In this document: piece by piece, positions 7,169 to 10,957 of the stretch | Numbering within the stretch: the first letter of the stretch is position 1 | How the letters are laid out: every line of letters begins with the position of its first letter | Assembly: GCA_026992215.1 (NCBI GenBank) | Contig: JALXAI010000528.1 | Location: forward strand, 1 to 10,957 | Origin: Desulfobacterales bacterium | Lineage (GTDB): Bacteria > Desulfobacterota > Syntrophobacteria > B119-G9 | Reading direction: 5' to 3' | Length of the DNA: 10,957 nucleotides | Made by a program: the position numbers and the translations under genes | Notes under the pieces: generated by a model | What the model saw: only the letters and a program-made list of their open reading frames with translations | What the model was told of the DNA's origin: nothing | Databases searched by the model: none

Positions 7169-7840
7169 TTAAGCTGTTTTCTCGATAACGTTAGCATTTA
7201 TTTGATCGAAATACTTCAGGCTGTGCTGCTGAGCTTCGAAGGTTCTTAGAGTGTCAATGAGCCGAACAATTTCTGATACTATATTCACGTTGGACTCCTC
7301 GATGCTCCCCTGAACAACTTCAAAGTCTGTTGCCGGTTGGCTTGGATTGGTTCCCGGGTCATTCTTGAAGTAGGTGTTGCCCACGGGAACCAGCTCTTCC
7401 GGTTTTTCGAAATAAGAAATCTGCAATTCTCCGAGCACTCTCTTTCCGTCCATGATCTTGCCATCCGGCTGGATATTCACGTACTGGCTGGGAAGAACTA
7501 TGTTGCCGCTGGAACTTAGCACCGGATACCCATCACTGTTAACCAGGGTACCTTCGGAATCGATGGAAAAGTTTCCGGCCCGGGTGTAGCGTACGCCATC
7601 CGGGGTTTCCACGGCGAAAAAACCCTTGCCTACTATAGCAAGGTCCAGCGGAGCCCCTGTCTTGTGAATAGGTCCTGGTTTCATGTCTACCTTGCTGCCC
7701 ATGGCAAGGAAGTCCGAAAACTTTATTCTTGTTTTCTTAAAACCTATGGTTCCGGCATTGGCCAGGTTGTTCGCGTTGACCTCTTCCCTTATAAGCTGTT
7801 GCATGCTCCCAAGTGCCGCCTCGTAGTAACCAATCCTCAT
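7169..7840 (-). CDS. flgF: Flagellar proximal rod protein (FlgF)
   Basis: FlgF is a proximal-rod subunit. The 223-residue product shares the rod architecture (NANNLANAGTIGFKK at about residues 22-36; GFFAVETPDGVRYTRAGNF mid-domain; C-terminal VNIVSEIVRLIDTLRTFEA). It lacks the FlgG-specific insertion, which supports FlgF. I prefer the ATG at 7840: GAGGTGAG (7845-7852) sits just upstream, whereas a GTG at 7849 overlaps that site and would add only three residues. It is the first gene of the operon, 35 nt downstream of the predicted sigma-54 start. Confidence 0.95.
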   Translation of the reverse strand: MRIGYYEAALGSMQQLIREEVNANNLANAGTIGFKKTRIKFSDFLAMGSKVDMKPGPIHKTGAPLDLAIVGKGFFAVETPDGVRYTRAGNFSIDSEGTLVNSDGYPVLSSSGNIVLPSQYVNIQPDGKIMDGKRVLGELQISYFEKPEELVPVGNTYFKNDPGTNPSQPATDFEVVQGSIEESNVNIVSEIVRLIDTLRTFEAQQHSLKYFDQINANVIEKTA

Positions 7841-7844
7841 GTGT

Positions 7845-7852
7845 CTCACCTC
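7845..7852 (-). promoter_or_regulatory. Ribosome-binding site deciding the flgF start
   Basis: GAGGTGAG on the minus strand, 4 nt before ATG 7840 (6 nt measured from GAGGTG). It overlaps the alternative GTG at 7849, which therefore lacks a site of its own. Confidence 0.7.
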
Positions 7853-7885
7853 GTAGAACTAAAATTCTGTCACGCCTCCATTTGG

Positions 7886-7902
7886 AGCAAGGGCAATGCC
7901 AA
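7886..7902 (-). promoter_or_regulatory. Sigma-54 (RpoN) -24/-12 promoter of the flg operon
   Basis: The minus strand reads TTGGCATTGCCCTTGCT. Against the RpoN consensus TTGGCAC-N5-TTGCW only one core base differs (T for C in the -24 block), and the GG-to-GC spacing is exact. The implied start is near 7875, giving a 35-nt leader before flgF. This fits the known rule that in many Gram-negative bacteria the rod and ring genes are RpoN-dependent and switched on by a FlrC/FleR-type activator, which would be encoded elsewhere. Confidence 0.85.
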
Positions 7903-7967
7903 CAACTTCAACCTGGTGCAGATAAAATCCGCAATCTCTAACATCCTGCAATCACAAAGACTTCAGA

Positions 7968-8011
7968 CCAGGTAACGAAACCGCGGAAGCCCGGATAATG
8001 GTTTACCCTGG
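7968..8011. repeat. Imperfect inverted repeat upstream of the sigma-54 promoter
   Basis: Arms CCAGGTAA (7968-7975) and TTACCCTGG (8003-8011) pair except for one extra C. The centre includes the palindrome CCGCGG. It lies about 93-136 bp upstream of the predicted flgF start, the distance at which sigma-54 activators usually bind. An enhancer role is only inferred, and one copy cannot establish it. Confidence 0.35.
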
Positions 8012-8205
8012 ATTAAATCACGGAAGTGGGAAAAATCTTCCGAAGCGATAGGAAAATTTTTTATGAAGAAAGAAACATAAATTTTGCAGGGTGTACTGGA
8101 GGTACTTCTCTTAAGAGATTAAGGGCTCTGAAGTGTCCGTTATTGTGCCGGGACTGATGACTCGATAATACACGGCAGAGCTGTTCTCACTTAAAACTCA
8201 ACTTA

Positions 8206-8229
8206 GGGTCGGAGACCCGCCTCTGGCGG
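8206..8229. repeat. Two overlapping GC-rich hairpins
   Basis: GGGTC-GGA-GACCC (8206-8218) and CCGCC-TCT-GGCGG (8217-8229) each form a 5-bp stem with a 3-nt loop and share two bases. A related GC hairpin, CCGC-CAGAA-GCGG, occurs at 8386-8398. No T-run follows on either strand, so these are not typical intrinsic terminators. They resemble dispersed palindromic intergenic repeats. Confidence 0.5.
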
Positions 8230-8252
8230 CTAAAAACCGACAAATCACAGCA

Positions 8253-8302
8253 CGAAAATTAAGATACGCAAAAACGTTACATGTCTTAAAGTAAGTATTC
8301 TA
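8253..8302. repeat. 50-bp dispersed repeat, copy 1
   Basis: This copy matches 8636-8684 over its whole length apart from one single-base gap and one T/C difference. It contains a stem TTAAGATA / TGTCTTAA around ACGTTACA, with one G-U pair if transcribed on the plus strand, and ends AAGTAAGTATTCTA. It is in the same orientation as copy 2, 333 bp away. No coding content. Confidence 0.85.
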
Positions 8303-8336
8303 AGGCAGCGAAGCCGCAACCAAAAGGTTTGGACGA

Positions 8337-8371
8337 GTTATTCGTTATACGTTATTTGTTATTCGTTTACG
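8337..8371. repeat. Degenerate heptamer tandem array
   Basis: Five consecutive 7-bp units on the plus strand: GTTATTC, GTTATAC, GTTATTT, GTTATTC, GTTTACG. Each keeps GTT at its start. The period is exact while the third to seventh bases drift. This type of AT-rich heptamer array occurs between genes in various anaerobe genomes. No function can be assigned. Confidence 0.8.
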
Positions 8372-8504
8372 TGAAAATAGCTGTCCCGCCAGAAGCGGAT
8401 CTTCGACCTGGTTTTTCCTCCCTGTTTCGGGAACGCGGGATCCCTACCTTTTCCTGAATTCAAGCTGCAAGGGACAAGGGGAAAAGGGTGGAATGAAAAA
8501 ATAC

Positions 8505-8540
8505 TCAACCCTTTCAACCTTCTCAACCTCTTCAACAGAT
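8505..8540. repeat. Nonamer tandem array, four units
   Basis: Four 9-bp units on the plus strand: TCAACCCTT, TCAACCTTC, TCAACCTCT, TCAACAGAT. TCAAC is invariant. The array lies between the two 50-bp repeat copies. Non-coding as far as I can tell. Confidence 0.75.
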
Positions 8541-8635
8541 CATTATTCAGAAGCCCCACGATCCGCTTTTCTCCGCTCAAATGGACTTCTTCTTCTTTTC
8601 ATCGTCTTCGAGCATCGGACTACTTGGATTAAGAT

Positions 8636-8684
8636 CGAAAATAAGACACGCAAAAACGTTACATGTCTTAAAGTAAGTATTCTA
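8636..8684. repeat. 50-bp dispersed repeat, copy 2
   Basis: Second copy of the sequence at 8253-8302, direct orientation. It begins 2 bp after the stop codon of the small exported-protein gene. On the minus strand it offers a 7-bp stem TAAGACA / TGTCTTA followed by TTTTC, so it might serve as a weak transcription terminator for that gene. The stem is AT-rich with a 15-nt loop, so this is tentative. Confidence 0.8.
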
Positions 8685-8686
8685 TA

Positions 8687-9016
8687 TCACCTGTTTAGTG
8701 CGTGGGATTCTTCGTATGCCTTCAACCACGGGCGAGGTGTCGTTCGTCTTACAGCGTCTTTTACGCCATCCCTGAAACCGACATAATAGTGATATGGTTT
8801 TCCTAGCTTTTTCTGTTCCTCCCACACCTCCTTGTAAAATTCTTTGGTAGTAAGATTGGGATTGGTTTTCTTCTTCGCCAGAAAACCGTAGTAACCGGCT
8901 CGGTATCCTTCCATGTAACTTTCGGTTCTGTACGCATATGCAGAGGAAACCAAAACCAGGGCCATCACCAGAATGGTCACGACACCAATTATTTTTCCGG
9001 GTTTTCCTTTTTTCAT
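8687..9016 (-). CDS. Small exported protein of unknown function
   Basis: A 109-residue protein I do not recognise. Residues 1-28 form a clear Sec signal peptide: lysines and a glycine at the start, a hydrophobic core from about 9 to 23, and cleavage after AYA (residue 28). The mature part is about 81 residues, basic and rich in Tyr and Gly. It contains two similar segments, YMEGYRAGYYG (34-44) and YYVGFRDGVKD (77-87), separated by a charged helix-like stretch with a Trp. There are no cysteines. The ATG at 9016 is chosen for AGAGGTGA just upstream; a GTG at 9034 would place six extra residues before the signal peptide. It stands alone, divergent from cobQ and about 850 bp from flgF, with its own candidate promoter. 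A normal ribosome-binding site and signal peptide argue that it is real. Confidence 0.75.
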   Translation of the reverse strand: MKKGKPGKIIGVVTILVMALVLVSSAYAYRTESYMEGYRAGYYGFLAKKKTNPNLTTKEFYKEVWEEQKKLGKPYHYYVGFRDGVKDAVRRTTPRPWLKAYEESHALNR

Positions 9017-9034
9017 AATTTCACCTCTCAGCAC

Positions 9035-9101
9035 GGTATTGATGTTTAACTGCCAGGCGTTTTCTGTTATTAAAACACCTGGAAATCATCTTATCAATAC
9101 C
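9035..9101 (-). repeat. Large nested inverted repeat before the small exported-protein gene
   Basis: Outer arms GGTATTGAT (9035-9043) and ATCAATACC (9093-9101) are perfect. Inner arms CCAGGCGTTTT (9053-9063) and AAAACACCTGG (9072-9082) match at 10 of 11 positions. Both pairs share almost the same centre (9068 and 9067.5). If transcribed on the minus strand, the odd position becomes a U-G wobble, so the inner 11-bp stem closes fully with an 8-nt loop. On the plus strand it is an A-C mismatch. No T-run follows, so it is not a standard terminator. Confidence 0.8.
9069..9097 (-). promoter_or_regulatory. Candidate sigma-70 promoter of the small exported-protein gene
   Basis: The minus strand has TTGATA (9097-9092), a 17-bp spacer and TTTAAT (9074-9069). 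The expected start near 9062 gives about 46 nt of leader. Both hexamers match at five of six positions, but the -10 lacks the important second-position A. The promoter lies inside the nested inverted repeat, so the repeat could be an operator. Moderate support only. Confidence 0.4.
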
Positions 9102-9140
9102 AACAATCTGGTCATCATAAAGGAAAGGTTTCAGTGTGGC

Positions 9141-10703
9141 ATGAGGAAAGCCAGGCGAATAATGTTTCTGGGAACCGGTTCGGATGTAGGTAAAAGCGTG
9201 ATTACTGCCGCCTTTTGCAGAATATTTGCCATGGACGGCTATAAGGTTGCCCCGTTTAAGGCTCAAAACATGGCTTTGAACTCTTACATTACGCCCGATG
9301 GCGGAGAAATGGGGCGAGCCCAGGTAGTGCAGGCGGAAGCTGCCGGAATAGAACCACACGTGGATATGAACCCGATACTTCTCAAGCCGGCCTCCCGGGT
9401 AGGATCCCAGGTTATCGTTCACGGCAGGGTCATTGGCAACATGGATGCAAGAACTTACTACAAGTTTAAGAAAAAGCTTCTTCCGGCCGTCAGAGAAAGC
9501 TATGAACGGTTGGCATCCAGGTACGACATCATCGTCCTGGAAGGAGCAGGCAGCGCAGTGGAACTAAACCTTAAAGAACATGACCTGGTTAACATGGCAA
9601 TGGCCAGGATGGCAGACGCTCCGGTTATCCTGATAGGTGACATAGACAGGGGAGGAATTTTCGCATCGATTATCGGCTCGATGGTTCTTTTTACCGAAGA
9701 AGAAAGAGAGCGGGTGAAGGGTTTTTTGATCAACAAGTTCAGAGGAGACCCCGAGCTGTTCGAAGACGGGATCAAAATCATGGAAGAAAAAACAGGAAAA
9801 GAAGTACTGGGTGTCATCCCTTATTTTGATCATTTTTCGATACCCGAAGAAGACAGCGTCGCGCTTCAAAAACGCATGGGGGAAAAAGGAGTAATGCCTG
9901 ACGAAAAGACCATCCCGGAGATGTCAAGGAAACAACCTCCAGTTAAAATTGGCGTCTTGAGATTGCCCTACATCTCGAACTACACGGACTTTGATTCTCT
10001 TGAACATGAACCCGGGGTTGAACTGGTTTACTTTAATAACAGCCATGACCTGGCTTTTTTTGATTGCGTGATTATCCCCGGCAGTAAAACCACCATCCAT
10101 GATCTCGAGTTCCTCTTCAACTCGGGAATTGCCACCGGGCTTCGTAAGTTTGCGGAAAAAGGGAAAACCCTCATCGGCATCTGCGGGGGATACCAGATGC
10201 TGGGGCTGCTGGTGAAAGACCCGATGCGAGTCGAGAGCAGCATCGGTGAACGTAAAGGCCTGGGGCTCCTTCCGGTGGTGACAACACTCTCTTCCGAGAA
10301 GGTAACATCAAGGGTTGAAGCAAGAACAACTGTCAGGGACTGGCTGGTAAAAGAAGATGAAATGCTTACAGGTTACGAAATACACATGGGCGAAACCATT
10401 ATTAAGAAGGGAGGATGCCCTCTTCTAAGGATCGTTTCCAGAAACGGGAAACCGGAAGACGCACCAGACGGTTGCATATCCCGTGAGCTTTCGGTGTGGG
10501 GTACGTATCTCCATGGAATCTTTGATAATGACAACCTGCGGCAAAATCTGATAAAGGAATTGAAACGAAAAAAAGGTATAAAGGACGATTATTTTTCAGG
10601 CCTATCTTTCAAGCGGTGGAAAGAAACGCAATATGATATGCTTGCCAGGCATGTTAGAGAGCACGTGGACATGGAAAAAATATACAGGATACTCGGAATC
10701 TGA
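9141..10703 (+). CDS. cobQ: Adenosylcobyric acid synthase, glutamine-hydrolysing (CobQ/CbiP)
   Basis: The enzyme amidates side chains b, d, e and g of adenosylcobyrinic acid a,c-diamide using glutamine and ATP, giving adenosylcobyric acid. The 520-residue protein has an N-terminal ATP-binding synthetase domain: GTGSDVGKS (11-19), PFKAQNMALNS (38-48), EGAGSAVELNL (134-144) and DIDRGGIFAS (167-176). A C-terminal type-1 glutamine amidotransferase-like domain follows, with IPGSKTT (312-318), nucleophile Cys348 in GICGGYQMLG and His458 in WGTYLHGIF. The reading frame is open upstream to 8973, but homologues start near the P-loop, so ATG 9141 is chosen. AAGGAAAGG lies somewhat far upstream (about 13 nt). 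Slightly long for the family because of a linker near residues 237-268. No cobalamin riboswitch is visible upstream. cbiB follows 3 bp later. Confidence 0.96.
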   Translation: MRKARRIMFLGTGSDVGKSVITAAFCRIFAMDGYKVAPFKAQNMALNSYITPDGGEMGRAQVVQAEAAGIEPHVDMNPILLKPASRVGSQVIVHGRVIGNMDARTYYKFKKKLLPAVRESYERLASRYDIIVLEGAGSAVELNLKEHDLVNMAMARMADAPVILIGDIDRGGIFASIIGSMVLFTEEERERVKGFLINKFRGDPELFEDGIKIMEEKTGKEVLGVIPYFDHFSIPEEDSVALQKRMGEKGVMPDEKTIPEMSRKQPPVKIGVLRLPYISNYTDFDSLEHEPGVELVYFNNSHDLAFFDCVIIPGSKTTIHDLEFLFNSGIATGLRKFAEKGKTLIGICGGYQMLGLLVKDPMRVESSIGERKGLGLLPVVTTLSSEKVTSRVEARTTVRDWLVKEDEMLTGYEIHMGETIIKKGGCPLLRIVSRNGKPEDAPDGCISRELSVWGTYLHGIFDNDNLRQNLIKELKRKKGIKDDYFSGLSFKRWKETQYDMLARHVREHVDMEKIYRILGI

Positions 10704-10706
10704 CGA

Positions 10707-10957
10707 ATGGCTCCCGTAGAATACATTGGCGGCTACCTACTTGACCTTCTTATCGGGGATCCTCGCTTCTTCCCCCATCCGGTGAAAGCCATCGGCAGAC
10801 TTATCGACTGGCTGGTCAGGAGATTTGAAAGGGAGCCCGGCGATCGCTCCTTTCTCCTTCTTGCCGGAGCGGTAATATGGTTGACCACCGTGGCGGCAAC
10901 CGGTTTTGCCGTGGCCTTGATCCTCGAACTGGCGGCATCAGCAGGAAAAACATGCAT
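10707..10957 (+). CDS. cbiB: Adenosylcobinamide-phosphate synthase CbiB/CobD, N-terminal part
   Basis: This is the membrane protein that attaches aminopropanol (or its phosphate) to adenosylcobyric acid, the step after CobQ. Only the first 83 residues are in the window. The diagnostic N-terminal block is intact: GGYLLDLLIGDPRFFPHPVK (residues 8-27) followed by AIGRLIDWLV. A hydrophobic segment at about 49-74 (LLLAGAVIWLTTVAATGFAVA) fits the first full membrane helix. The ATG is 3 bp after the cobQ stop, with no strong ribosome-binding site, so translational coupling is likely. The gene runs off the right edge. Confidence 0.93.
   Translation, partial: MAPVEYIGGYLLDLLIGDPRFFPHPVKAIGRLIDWLVRRFEREPGDRSFLLLAGAVIWLTTVAATGFAVALILELAASAGKTC

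Larger units (their letters stand above)
7903..8686. other. Gene-poor repeat-bearing intergenic region
   Basis: About 780 bp with no convincing coding sequence on either strand. A 73-codon minus-strand reading at 8359-8580 runs through both tandem arrays and looks spurious. The region holds several short inverted repeats (CGGAAG/CTTCCG at 8021-8042; the 12-bp palindrome TCTCTTAAGAGA at 8107-8118; two overlapping GC hairpins at 8206-8229), a 50-bp duplicated sequence, and two tandem arrays listed separately. No tRNA, riboswitch or CRISPR pattern was recognised. Confidence 0.7.

Noticed and set aside
8154..8160. CTGATGA, reminiscent of a hammerhead ribozyme core
   Set aside because: No stem II followed by GAAA, and no flanking stems of the right geometry, could be found around it.
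8206..8229. GC hairpins as an intrinsic terminator
   Set aside because: Neither strand has a T-run directly after the stems, and no gene ends nearby.
8359..8580. A 73-codon minus-strand reading frame
   Set aside because: It runs through the tandem nonamer array and starts near the heptamer array, has low-complexity Leu/Lys/Arg content caused by the repeats, and shows no ribosome-binding site or family motif.
8973..9140. Longer N-terminus for CobQ (56 extra residues)
   Set aside because: The extension overlaps the divergent small gene and its leader, has no family counterpart, and the ATG at 9141 lies just before the conserved P-loop.

Overview
This window looks like chromosomal DNA from a motile Gram-negative bacterium, plausibly an anaerobe of the Desulfobacterota (old Deltaproteobacteria) type. 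The Gram-negative call rests on genes for the flagellar L ring (FlgH, a lipoprotein) and P ring (FlgI, exported). The lineage is a weaker inference. It comes from the 5' end of 16S rRNA (AGAGTTTGATCCTGG followed by AACGAACGCTGGCGG), from the use of sigma-54 and sigma-28 type promoters for flagellar genes, and from neighbouring cobalamin genes.

Layout, left to right: (1) 1-57, the 5' end of a 16S rRNA gene on the minus strand, preceded in transcription order by a boxA-like element and two good sigma-70 type promoters inside 58-283. (2) 284-7840, a nine-gene minus-strand flagellar operon, transcribed right to left as flgF, flgG, flgA, flgH, flgI, flgJ (rod-binding domain only), flgN, flgK, flgL. 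Its genes are 3 to 54 bp apart. A near-consensus sigma-54 promoter lies 35 nt upstream of flgF, and a sigma-28 type promoter lies between flgJ and flgN. Early rod, ring and chaperone genes are therefore probably sigma-54 dependent, while the hook-filament junction genes get a late FliA-dependent boost. flgM, which often sits between flgJ and flgN, is absent there. (3) 7903-8686, a stretch of about 800 bp with no convincing gene. It holds short inverted repeats, a 50-bp sequence present twice (8253-8302 and 8636-8684), a heptamer tandem array and a nonamer tandem array. (4) 8687-9016, a minus-strand gene for a small exported protein of unknown function. Its upstream region carries a large, nearly concentric nested inverted repeat. 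(5) 9141-10957, a plus-strand cobalamin operon: cobQ/cbiP (complete) followed 3 bp later by cbiB/cobD (cut by the window end).

The flagellar operon builds the distal rod, the P and L rings and the hook-filament junction. FlgA is the P-ring chaperone, FlgJ the rod-capping scaffold and FlgN the export chaperone for FlgK and FlgL. The rRNA operon follows flgL on the same strand with no recognisable intrinsic terminator between them. CobQ and CbiB act in consecutive late steps of adenosylcobalamin synthesis (side-chain amidation, then aminopropanol attachment).

The regulatory architecture and the small exported protein with its nested repeat are the parts most worth a second look. I found no clear sign of a new defence or mobile system.
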